Below are positions 15,729 through 24,261 of a DNA stretch of 64,000 nt, one piece after another. The notes beneath the pieces are model-generated. The model saw nothing but the letters and a program-made list of their open reading frames with translations, was not told the DNA's origin and searched no databases. The number at the start of each line of letters is the position of its first letter. The first letter of the stretch is position 1. The position numbers were made by a program, and so were the translations under genes. Location of the stretch: positions 1 through 64,000 of the forward strand of contig CAMOIE010000017.1 in the NCBI GenBank assembly GCA_946615905.1, written 5' to 3'. This DNA is from an uncultured Treponema sp. GTDB lineage: Bacteria; Spirochaetota; Spirochaetia; Treponematales; Treponemataceae.

Positions 15729-17135
15729 TTATACGATTGCGTCGAGTACGGCAACAACATCTGGGTCGTAGAATCCGGGAGTCTTTTTAAGCTCTTCGAC
15801 TGCGGATTCCTTGTCTTTGATTTCCTTGTAGTTGCGGCGGCTGATAAGCGAGTTGTAGCTTTCGGCCACGTGGATAAGACGGGCGACCTGCGGAATTTCC
15901 TCTCCCAAAAGTCTGAATGGGAATCCTGTTCCGTCCATATTCTCGTGGTGGTAGCGGGCAGCCCCGTCAAAAATCTTAAAGTATTTTTCGGGTACAAAGC
16001 CAAGATAATCAGAGGCTTTTTCAACATGCTTTCGCAAATCCTCACGTTCGGTCTCAGTCAATTCAGCCTCACCGAACATGTCCTCTGGGTAAGCCAAAAA
16101 TCCTGCATCGTAAACCATTGCCGCACAGAAGTAAATCATCGAAGTGTTCTGGTTTAAACCAAGTTGCATCGCCAACTTGTAGACGAGTTCCGAGATATTC
16201 TTAGAGTTGTTCTTGCGTTTTGTATATTGGTCGATTTTTACGCCCAAAGCTTCGCAGTCAATTGCAAGCTGCTTGAGTTCAGCCTTTTCTTTTTCAGACA
16301 TTTCTGGAGCGGGAAGAGCGTTCTGCCCCCAAGTTGAAGAGCCTGCAAGTTTCAAGCCCCCGTTGATTCCATGCAAGTCGGTGACTCCACCCAAAAGAAG
16401 CTGGTTGTTTGCCTGCTGCATTCCGGCAATCATCTTCAAAGTAGAGTCCAAGGCATCGTTGCGGCGTTTTGCGGCACGGGCAGCGGCGGCAACTCCGAAG
16501 AAGACCAAAATAAATACACAAAGAAGAATCACCACGACAATCAAAATAAGCCAGAAAATCTTTCCAGTTGACTTGGAGGACTCATGGACTGAATCACTCA
16601 GCGACTTTAAATTGTCAGCCATTGCCTGCTGGTTTTTATTGATTGCCTCAAGGACCTTCTCTGAGTCAGCAGAATTTTTGTCAATCATGTCCTGATAAAT
16701 CTGATACTGTTCCTCCCGCTCTGCTTTTGCGGCGGCGGCCTGCTTTTCCTTAAGTTCCTCTTCCTGCTGCTTGTAAATCTGCTTTACCTTGGACTTTATT
16801 TTTGAGTCAGCAATTACAGAATATTCTTCCAGATTCGCAGTGACCTCTTCAAAAAAAACATAATCTTTTTTCTCGGCGATTTCATCGAGGACTTTTGTGT
16901 AAATTTGGGTTCCGATTACAATCACGTTGGCCGGCATTGCGTCAGCGTTCAAATGAAGGGCAGCATTCACAGCCTTGTAGGCTTCCTTGTAATTCTTTGC
17001 GTCATACTGACCTTGAGCTTTTTCAAGATACCGCTCGGTCAGTTTGCTTACGCCTGAAGAATTTTCTTGGGCGAAAAGTAAAGAAAAAGCAAAAATAGCT
17101 AAGATTGCACAAAATATTTTTTTACTTGTAAACAT
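15729..17135 (-). CDS. Membrane-anchored degenerate HD-GYP-type protein
   Basis: Signal peptide, a TPR-like helical region (about 35-125), a charged coiled coil (about 120-190), a transmembrane helix (about 195-218), then a cytoplasmic HD-GYP-type domain to the end. The GYP part is well kept (ARYHHENMDGTGFPFRLLGEEIP), but the HD pair reads Y-D in AAMVYDAGFLAYP, where active c-di-GMP phosphodiesterases have HDxGK. It may bind rather than cleave the nucleotide. I chose the ATG at 17135, 6 bases after GGAG. The TTG two codons earlier overlaps that site. It overlaps the preceding gene by 14 bases. Confidence 0.75.
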   Translation of the reverse strand: MFTSKKIFCAILAIFAFSLLFAQENSSGVSKLTERYLEKAQGQYDAKNYKEAYKAVNAALHLNADAMPANVIVIGTQIYTKVLDEIAEKKDYVFFEEVTANLEEYSVIADSKIKSKVKQIYKQQEEELKEKQAAAAKAEREEQYQIYQDMIDKNSADSEKVLEAINKNQQAMADNLKSLSDSVHESSKSTGKIFWLILIVVVILLCVFILVFFGVAAAARAAKRRNDALDSTLKMIAGMQQANNQLLLGGVTDLHGINGGLKLAGSSTWGQNALPAPEMSEKEKAELKQLAIDCEALGVKIDQYTKRKNNSKNISELVYKLAMQLGLNQNTSMIYFCAAMVYDAGFLAYPEDMFGEAELTETEREDLRKHVEKASDYLGFVPEKYFKIFDGAARYHHENMDGTGFPFRLLGEEIPQVARLIHVAESYNSLISRRNYKEIKDKESAVEELKKTPGFYDPDVVAVLDAIV

Positions 17136-18246
17136 TTCCAACTCCTATTCCAAGGCTTCCTTTGGCGCGGTTGTCGATTCCGCTGTCTTTTATAAATAGC
17201 ATATCGCTGACTCCCAGCTCAATGCCAATTTTTATCTTGTCATTCATGGAAAGGGGAATCAAAACAGAAGCCCCTCCCTCCATGGCAAAATTCACGTCCT
17301 TGTATGCCAGGTGTCCAGGATAATAATCCGCATGAAAGGCAAAAGTTGACTTGCCCAACAAAATATTGTCAAATCCAAGTCCGACCGCCGGGGTCAGAAA
17401 AGTCTTTACGGATCCGGTCTCCTCACGCTTGCCACTAGCCAAAATTGCAGAGGCAAATCCAAGGCGCAAAAATAAATTCTTGTTGAAGTTGGCGAAGGCG
17501 AGTTCTGGCACAAGTCTGGCAGATGCGAGAATTTCGTTCTCCCCCTTCCCCATGGTCAAAAATTGGCCACCTGCATAAAGTTCTCCGCCCAAAACAAAAT
17601 CATCGGTAACATGGAAGGCTTTAAATCCGCCGGAAAGACCATACTTTAAGCTTGAGTAATCCGGCTCGCTAGCCTTTTGGAACATAAAATCCGCAATGCC
17701 CAAAGAGGCAGTCCACAAAAACTGGGAAAATGACTGCTGATCCGCACTGATGTAGACAGATTTTCCATCGGCAGTGCTGACAGCCTGATAGTTATTGCGA
17801 TTTTCAACCTGGGCCTTGGCCTTTTCCGCAAGTTGGCGTCTGCGCTCTTCCTCAGCTTTCCGTTGGGCTTCTTCAGCGGCAAGTCGGTTCTTTTCCTGGG
17901 TCATCGCCCGGTCAATATATGAATAAAGGTCGACCGCCTCGTAATTTTCAAGATTATTGTCAATAATAGCCAAGTCCATCTGACTGGCCAAATCCAGCTG
18001 ATTTTGAATTACAAGAAGCCTGACTTTTTTTAAAGCGTAGGATTCATAAGTCGCATAAGATTTTGAGGCTGAATATTCTGCAAGGATTTTAGAAAGTTCG
18101 TCCGGCGAAGCCTGCTCAAAGGCAGAGTCAATCCGCCCGTAAACATTTTTGTTTTCCGCCGCAGACTGTGAAAAAGCCGGTATGCAAGAACAGATTGCTA
18201 AAAAAACAAAAAAGCAATAAAAAAATTTTACAAATCTAGCAAACAT
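17122..18246 (-). CDS. Exported protein with helical N-terminal half and barrel-like C-terminal half
   Basis: No family recognised. Signal peptide (MFARFVKFFYCFFVFLAICSCIPAFS), an alpha-helical region to about 115, an alanine/arginine/glutamate-rich coiled segment (AEEAQRKAEEERRRQLAEKAK), then about 220 residues alternating in the way of a beta-barrel (LGLGGELYAGG, LGIGVGNVYK at the end). The Shine-Dalgarno sequence is AAGGCGG. It is the first gene of a two-gene operon with the HD-GYP-type protein. The shared envelope layout suggests the two act together in the cell surface. Confidence 0.6.
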   Translation of the reverse strand: MFARFVKFFYCFFVFLAICSCIPAFSQSAAENKNVYGRIDSAFEQASPDELSKILAEYSASKSYATYESYALKKVRLLVIQNQLDLASQMDLAIIDNNLENYEAVDLYSYIDRAMTQEKNRLAAEEAQRKAEEERRRQLAEKAKAQVENRNNYQAVSTADGKSVYISADQQSFSQFLWTASLGIADFMFQKASEPDYSSLKYGLSGGFKAFHVTDDFVLGGELYAGGQFLTMGKGENEILASARLVPELAFANFNKNLFLRLGFASAILASGKREETGSVKTFLTPAVGLGFDNILLGKSTFAFHADYYPGHLAYKDVNFAMEGGASVLIPLSMNDKIKIGIELGVSDMLFIKDSGIDNRAKGSLGIGVGNVYK

Positions 18247-18320
18247 TTAAATCCGCCTTGTTAACAAACTGATTTTATCACAAACCTCCAAAAAGTGCAT
18301 TAGTCCACCGTAAATAACAA

Positions 18321-19730
18321 CTATTTTCCTACGCAAAAATGTGCGAAAACAGAGCCGAGAACATCATCAGGAGTGACTTCACCGGTGACTTCTCCGAGAG
18401 CGTCAAGAGAATCCTCCAAATCCTGAACGACCGCATCGAGCGTGTAGTCTTTCGTAAGACTCAGCGCATGGGTGACAGACTCAAGGGCGTTTTGAACCGC
18501 GACTTTCTGCCGCTCGGAGCCAAGCCCCGTGATGTTACGCTCGGATTTCTGCCCATTTGTCAAAACATCACAGACTGTCTGGGCAAGGTCGCCGATTCCA
18601 AGATTTTTTTTGGCGGAAATTTTGCAGATTTTTACGGCTCCCGCTTTTTCTTCGCCAGAAAAGTCAGGATTCTCGATTTTGTCCACCTTGTTCCAAATTA
18701 AAATCAGCGGAATTTTTGAAGACTTTATCGAGTCAAAAAAATCCTCGTCGTCTTTCGTGATTCCTGCGCTTGAGTCGACCAAATACAAAATCGCGTCGGC
18801 TTCCTTGGTCAAATCCTTGGTAAGTTCCACGCCTTTTTGCTCGATTATGTCGCTAGTTTCGCGCAATCCTGCCGTGTCAAAAAGCCTGGCGGGAATTCCC
18901 TTAAAGCTGACGTAGGACTCAATCCAGTCGCGGGTTGTTCCCGCAATGTCAGAGACGATTGCCCGGTCTTCCTTCAAAAGAGCATTGAAAAGAGAGGATT
19001 TTCCGGCGTTTGTGCGTCCCGCAAGAACGATTCTCGCCCCGTCCTGATAGATTTTTTCGCTTTCCCAAGAAGAGGCCAGCTCCTCAAGCTCCGACTTCGC
19101 CTTTTCCAAATCAGCGGGATTGAAAGTCTCGGAAATCGTCTCCTCGTCCTCAGGGTATTCAATCTCAACTTCGATTGAGGCAAGGGTATCGACAATCAGT
19201 TTTTTTACACCGTCAATAATGTCAAAGAGATTTCCAGAAAGCCGGCCGGCCGCACGCGAGCGGGAGAGGTCAGTCTTTGAGTCGATGATTTCGCGGACAG
19301 CCTCAGCCTTTGTCAAGTCAGTTTTGCCGTTGATGTATGCACGGAATGTGAATTCTCCCCTTTCCGCCGGACGAAAACCGTTATTTAATAGAAGATTATA
19401 AACTGCCGTGACGACAGAAACGCCCCCGTGGCAGGAGATTTCAGCCATTTCCTCCCCGGTGTAGGATTTTGGGGCGCGGTAGACTGAGACCATAACTTCG
19501 TCCACACGATTTGATTCAACAGAGTCATCGGAAATCGAAGGATTTACAATCCAGCCGTAGACGAGGGAATTTCCGCTAGCTTCGTTCAAGGCCTTTGGCC
19601 GCGAGAACACTTTTGAGAGCAATTTTACAGAGTCTTTTCCAGAAGTCCTGATAATTCCGAGGGCAGCAGGAGCCAAAGCCGTGGCGATAGCCGCAATAGG
19701 CTCCTCATTTGAGTAACCGGTATTGTCCAT
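18321..19730 (-). CDS. mnmE: tRNA modification GTPase MnmE
   Basis: With MnmG, modifies uridine-34 in the wobble position of several tRNAs. The N-terminal folate-binding domain is followed by the GTPase domain with P-loop GRTNAGKSSLFNALL, the K-loop/G2 SDIAGTTRDWIE, G3 DTAGLRE and G4 NKVD. The C-terminus is CVGK, matching the family's conserved end with its cysteine. Length (469) is normal. It begins within the stop of the upstream gene (TAATG), so it is translationally coupled to the DUF4015 protein. Confidence 0.97.
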   Translation of the reverse strand: MDNTGYSNEEPIAAIATALAPAALGIIRTSGKDSVKLLSKVFSRPKALNEASGNSLVYGWIVNPSISDDSVESNRVDEVMVSVYRAPKSYTGEEMAEISCHGGVSVVTAVYNLLLNNGFRPAERGEFTFRAYINGKTDLTKAEAVREIIDSKTDLSRSRAAGRLSGNLFDIIDGVKKLIVDTLASIEVEIEYPEDEETISETFNPADLEKAKSELEELASSWESEKIYQDGARIVLAGRTNAGKSSLFNALLKEDRAIVSDIAGTTRDWIESYVSFKGIPARLFDTAGLRETSDIIEQKGVELTKDLTKEADAILYLVDSSAGITKDDEDFFDSIKSSKIPLILIWNKVDKIENPDFSGEEKAGAVKICKISAKKNLGIGDLAQTVCDVLTNGQKSERNITGLGSERQKVAVQNALESVTHALSLTKDYTLDAVVQDLEDSLDALGEVTGEVTPDDVLGSVFAHFCVGK

Positions 19731-22255
19731 TAAGATTCACCGTCCTGACCGTAGGCCTGCCAGAGTCTTTTTATGTCTCCGATTGAGGGAAAAGTCGAAG
19801 CCTTTTGAATGCTCTGCGTATTTTGAATTTCAACTTTCGTCTCCGAATGCGCCTTCCTGTCATCGATGGAGTCCCGACTGGGGGAGTCAAGAAGGGAAAG
19901 AGGTTTCTCGTATTTTTCTTCCGCCAAATGACTGACAGGTTTGAAGATTTCTTCTTTTTCGCTGGAGAGGGCGGGCTTTCTGAATTCTGCGGAAGCCTCT
20001 GTGGCAGTCCATGGGTATTTTGAGTCGCCGACATCCGGGGTCAGGTCGTCATAGCGGCCGGAATTGTTCCAGTACATGTAGCCCTTGTTAACTGAGTCGC
20101 GGACCCCGTAAACTTCCTTGCGAACGTAGTCCGAGTTGTAATACTGGCGGTCATAGGAGACGTTCAGATAAAAAGCCTGTACCCAAGGGCGGACTATGAT
20201 CCTGTTCCTGCCGATTACAGTGTTGCGGTAGGTTCCGTAGAAGTAGATTCTGTAGGGACGCTCCGGCCAGGGCGAGTAATTCAAGAATGAATTCTCAAAG
20301 TGGTTCGGATAGAACATTGGGCAGATTACGTCAACATAGTCAGCCAAAAGCTCCACTTCCTGACCAGTGCGGGTTCCAGACCTGTACCAGCCGTTCGCCC
20401 CGTAAATGTCGATTCCAATCGGAGCATTGATGTTCTTGCGGGCGTATCTCAAAAATGAGACAAGCGCGGATTCCTTGTCCATTCCCTCGGATTTGTAGCG
20501 GTAGCTTGCCTGACCGAGATTCTTTCCGTCAGTCGGGAAGCGGATATAGTCAAACTGGATTTCATCAAAGCCCTTTTGAATCAGTTCCTGGGCGATTTTC
20601 ACGTTGTATTCCCAGACATCCGGGCAGTAAGGGTCAACCCAGTTTTCGTCATAGTATGAAGTCTTGCTGCCGGTCACGTTTCCGTTCTCGTCCTTGACCT
20701 CTTCGGTGCCTTTTGTTCCAATCCAAGGGCGGTTCGTAGACTTGTTCCAAATTGCGTAGCGGCCGTTTGCGTACTGGGAGAGATTCTTGTCCTTGAAGGT
20801 CACGATTCTCGCGACTAAGTAAACTCCGTCCTCTTTGAATGACTTTACGAATTTGTCGATGTCGATGTGGTAGCGGCTGACGTAGGCCATCTCCTTGATT
20901 TCGGGATTGGTCGTCTCGTAGCGCAAAAGTCCGTAGTCGTCCTTCATGTCGATTACGAGGGCGTTCAATTTGTTGTCCTTCAACAATTTTCGGTATTTTG
21001 CGATTCCTGCGTCACTTGTTGCTCTGTTTGCCGGGCAGTAGACAGCCTTTTTGTCCAAAGCCTTTGAGGCATAAGCGTCTGCACAAAAGGATGGCTTCAA
21101 AAGCCAAAGTTCGCTCAAAGAAAGTCCTTTTTCCAAAAGTTCGGGGCTTTCAGGAATCCAAGCGGCGTACAAGGTGTCAGTCGGGGCGTGAACAGAGAAC
21201 AAGCCGCACCAGTCATAATAATTCTGCGGAATCTGTCCGGCATCTCCTGTCGCAGGATTGTAGGAGGCGATTTCACCAGGCCTTGTGTACAAAAGTTCGG
21301 AGCCGTCCCAGTAAAGTCCGTCGATTGTGTCGGCAGGTTCCTTTCCACCCTGCAAAAGCTGACCGCGCTTAGTCGCCCAGTCAAATCTGTAAAGGCGGGG
21401 CATAAAAGTCTGAGAGACAAAAACCTCTGTCTCAGGGAAACCGTCCGTTCCTGTAAAGACAACCGGAAGAATATCGGAGATTTCATCTGGATAGCCCTGG
21501 GTTTTCAAATTGTCAAAGCCCCCGTTGCAGTCATTCCAAGCCGGGCGATTTTTCTCAGGCAGATAGTATGAGAATCCGTAAATCGTGTGTGACATAAAGA
21601 CCACAAGCTGAGTCTGCGGGGCGACAGCCGGAATCGCAAGTCCGTTCGCGTCAACAGAAGCCTTTTTTCCAGTTCCGGGAATATTAATAGAACAAACCGC
21701 TACAGCCTTGATTCCGCTGGTTGCATTGCTTGTCGAGCCTAGAGACTTCCATGAAAGACCCGCATCGTAAGTGATGTAAACCGCGTCCTTTGTTGCCGTG
21801 ACCAAAATCGAGGAATTCTGAGGGTGGACTGCCAAATCTTTTAACGGGGCCGTCTGCTTGCGGAAAGTAATTTCTTTATTTTCGTACTGTTTGATTGTCA
21901 GGGCGGGAAGACCGTTATTGCGCAGCTCAAAATGAGCCAAGTCAGTTGAGGAGAGAACGCCTTCCGCAGTCAAAAAATACCAGCGGTCAAAAGTCTTGAT
22001 GATTTTCGTGACCTTGCCTTCAGTCCACAAGGGCAGACTAGTCCTGTCCTCGAAAACCTTGTAGAGTCCTGACTGGGCGCCTGTCAAAATCCAGCCTTTA
22101 GCTTTGGGAATTTCAGACGAATTCCTCTGAATCACCGCAGATTCTGATGGCGAGTCGGCAGAATCATATAAAGCGGCCGGACTTTCCGCCTGAGCCAGAC
22201 AAGCTGTAAATATAAAAACTGATAATAATAACTGAAGAAAAAAGACTTTTCGCAT
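19730..22255 (-). CDS. Exported DUF4015 glycosidase-like protein with beta-propeller-like N-terminal half
   Basis: Signal peptide (MRKVFFLQLLLSVFIFTACLAQA). The N-terminal half (about 50-400) has sialidase/BNR-type repeats such as ITYDAGLSWKSLG and reads like a propeller. The C-terminal half (about 415-760) matches the putative glycoside hydrolase family DUF4015: NALVIDMKDDYGLLRY, VYLVARIVTFKD, FDEIQFDYIRFPTDG, IGIDIYGANGWYR, DVICPMFYPNHF. The substrate is unknown. I start at the ATG at 22255, where the signal peptide begins. The frame runs 46 codons further upstream through repeat DNA. Confidence 0.8.
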   Translation of the reverse strand: MRKVFFLQLLLSVFIFTACLAQAESPAALYDSADSPSESAVIQRNSSEIPKAKGWILTGAQSGLYKVFEDRTSLPLWTEGKVTKIIKTFDRWYFLTAEGVLSSTDLAHFELRNNGLPALTIKQYENKEITFRKQTAPLKDLAVHPQNSSILVTATKDAVYITYDAGLSWKSLGSTSNATSGIKAVAVCSINIPGTGKKASVDANGLAIPAVAPQTQLVVFMSHTIYGFSYYLPEKNRPAWNDCNGGFDNLKTQGYPDEISDILPVVFTGTDGFPETEVFVSQTFMPRLYRFDWATKRGQLLQGGKEPADTIDGLYWDGSELLYTRPGEIASYNPATGDAGQIPQNYYDWCGLFSVHAPTDTLYAAWIPESPELLEKGLSLSELWLLKPSFCADAYASKALDKKAVYCPANRATSDAGIAKYRKLLKDNKLNALVIDMKDDYGLLRYETTNPEIKEMAYVSRYHIDIDKFVKSFKEDGVYLVARIVTFKDKNLSQYANGRYAIWNKSTNRPWIGTKGTEEVKDENGNVTGSKTSYYDENWVDPYCPDVWEYNVKIAQELIQKGFDEIQFDYIRFPTDGKNLGQASYRYKSEGMDKESALVSFLRYARKNINAPIGIDIYGANGWYRSGTRTGQEVELLADYVDVICPMFYPNHFENSFLNYSPWPERPYRIYFYGTYRNTVIGRNRIIVRPWVQAFYLNVSYDRQYYNSDYVRKEVYGVRDSVNKGYMYWNNSGRYDDLTPDVGDSKYPWTATEASAEFRKPALSSEKEEIFKPVSHLAEEKYEKPLSLLDSPSRDSIDDRKAHSETKVEIQNTQSIQKASTFPSIGDIKRLWQAYGQDGES

Positions 22256-22307
22256 ATCTCTGTTATCGGCTTTTTTTTGTGAACAATTTATAAGGAACGA
22301 GTAAAAA

Positions 22308-22462
22308 TTAACCGGGCGGTCCTCCGCAGGTTTCGACAAGTGGTTCCTGAGCTTGCCGAAGGACAACCACCGCGTCGGCCGGGCTATCCGCACTTCGCCG
22401 TCTACCGCGGCTCATACCCGCTTCGCGGGTACTCCGGTGCTTCTATCCCTACCGCATTGGCA
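22308..22462. repeat. GC-rich dispersed intergenic element with embedded GAGCTTGCCGAAGG half-element
   Basis: Fills most of the 388-base gap 22256-22643. It starts AACCGGGCGGTCC, contains TTTCGACAAG and GAGCTTGCCGAAGGA, then CGGGCTATCC, hairpin ACCCGCTTCGCGGGT and CTCCGGTGCTTC..TATCCCTACCGC. Its plan is the same as the 29166-29312 element. The rest of the gap is AT-rich, with no gene. Confidence 0.6.
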
Positions 22463-22643
22463 AATAATAAAACATTTAGTTATACGTTGCGTTTTTCTAA
22501 CGTTTTTTCGCAAAATCTCTATTTTATCCATTGAATTTTCTAGTCTCCATGATTAAAATCGTTCCTAAAAGTTCTGGATAAAAAGCCTATTAGCAAAGCT
22601 AAATCTTGAACGTCTCTCTCAAAATTCTGGATTTATAAAAAAA

Positions 22644-24218
22644 ATGAAACGACAATCTTTTCTCGCTGCCGCGTTCCTGTGCATTGCAGGATGCGGGCTT
22701 TTGCATGCCGAAGATGATTCTGGCAAACTTTTTCCTTCGTTCAAAGATTTGCGGCTTACGAATGTTTTTTTTGAGGCAAACGCAGGCTACGCAAGTCCCC
22801 TCTTTTTTACAAGTCAGGACTTAAGACCCATGACTGACAAGGGCTGGGAATTTTCCGCGGCGGTCGGCTACAATTTCGGAGGCTGGCTCTTTAGCCTTGA
22901 ATTCAGCCGGGATTCATGGGGCGAAGGAAAGCGCGAAAAAGCCCTGATGGAAAATTTCCACAACAATATTTTCCTATTCAAGGCAAAAAAAATCATAACG
23001 AACCGCACTTGGAGCAAAATTCCCGCGTGGATTCAGTTTACGCCCGGCATGGGAATCGGCTTGGACTGCATCACAACAGATTACTACCGTTCAACTTTGA
23101 AAAAACAGCTTCAAGAAGTCACTTCAATAGAATTCGGCGACAAAAACGCCCAGTGTCTCTTTCTCAAACCCTTTCTGGAAATTGATTTTTATGTCGGGAA
23201 CGACTTGTTCATTCCATTTATCGGCGGCGACTACAACCTTTTCTTTGACAAGAGCATAGGCGGCGGTTCTGGAGAATTTTTTACAGTCTACGCAGGAATC
23301 AGAACTTATCCATTGGGACTTTTCCACAGGAACGAAATAAAAGCCGCAAGAAAAGCCCGCGAGGCAGAAAAAGCAAAGGCAGAACTTCCCATTGTAAAAA
23401 CGGAAGTACCGAAAGCGGAGCCGGAAAAACCAGTAGAACTTGGCGAGGCTAAAGCCGAGATTCGCGCAGACATTCATGAAAATTTCACCCCTGATGATGA
23501 CGGAATAAACGATTTTGAAACATTGATTCCGTCTGCTGGAGGACTGGAGTTCGCCCCTGACTCATGGAAAATCGAGATTTTCGACCCGAAAGAAAATCTT
23601 TTCCGCACATTTGAAGGCAAGGGCCCTCTGCCGGAAAGCCTCAAGTGGGACGGAAAGTCAGATTCCGGCGAGCGAGTCTATTCTCTGAACGTCTACAAAA
23701 TCAAGTTGACAGTCCTACCGTCAGAAGGCGACAAAAAGCGTACCGGCAAGACGGAACTTCTGGCAGAGGATTCAATAAAAACCGGAGTCGCCCTGATTGA
23801 AGTCATTCCGAACAAAAAATGGAAGATGATTGTAAACACAATCCATTTTGACCCGGACAGGGCGACATTCAACAAGATTCCAAAAGATCAGATTGCCGAA
23901 AACGAGGAGACAATTTCAGCGGTCGCGGCCCAGCTCAAAGCCCATTCCGACTGCGAGGTTATGGTTGTCGGCTATGCAAACAACGTCACGAACACAGCAC
24001 GGGAAGACCGGGAAGAGCTGATTCCCCTTTCAAGAGAGAGGGCTGCGGCAGTTCTGGGGCTTCTGAATAAAGCAGGCTTTGACACAAGCACGATGCAGTC
24101 CCAGGGACGCGGCGGGGCAAATGCAATCGCAGCTTGGAAAGACCATGACAACTGGTGGAAAAACCGCCGGGTCGAATTTGAGCTGACAAAGCCCGGAGCA
24201 GACCAAATTACGGAATAA
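22644..24218 (+). CDS. OmpA-family outer-membrane/peptidoglycan-linking protein
   Basis: Signal peptide ending GLLHA, an N-terminal barrel-like region (about 25-230), a lysine/alanine/proline linker (about 235-275), a FlgD/Ig-like segment beginning ENFTPDDDGINDFETL, and a C-terminal OmpA domain (about 390-520) with IHFDPDRATF, LSRERAAAVLGLL and the terminal NRRVEFEL motif that binds diaminopimelate-type peptidoglycan. It likely ties the outer envelope to the wall. No Shine-Dalgarno sequence precedes the ATG. TTATAA lies a few bases upstream, so it may be leaderless. The next gene follows after 43 bases. Confidence 0.88.
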   Translation: MKRQSFLAAAFLCIAGCGLLHAEDDSGKLFPSFKDLRLTNVFFEANAGYASPLFFTSQDLRPMTDKGWEFSAAVGYNFGGWLFSLEFSRDSWGEGKREKALMENFHNNIFLFKAKKIITNRTWSKIPAWIQFTPGMGIGLDCITTDYYRSTLKKQLQEVTSIEFGDKNAQCLFLKPFLEIDFYVGNDLFIPFIGGDYNLFFDKSIGGGSGEFFTVYAGIRTYPLGLFHRNEIKAARKAREAEKAKAELPIVKTEVPKAEPEKPVELGEAKAEIRADIHENFTPDDDGINDFETLIPSAGGLEFAPDSWKIEIFDPKENLFRTFEGKGPLPESLKWDGKSDSGERVYSLNVYKIKLTVLPSEGDKKRTGKTELLAEDSIKTGVALIEVIPNKKWKMIVNTIHFDPDRATFNKIPKDQIAENEETISAVAAQLKAHSDCEVMVVGYANNVTNTAREDREELIPLSRERAAAVLGLLNKAGFDTSTMQSQGRGGANAIAAWKDHDNWWKNRRVEFELTKPGADQITE

Positions 24219-24261
24219 GACTTAAAGGTAAAAAAAGACAAGTGGGAATGAGGCAAATAAA

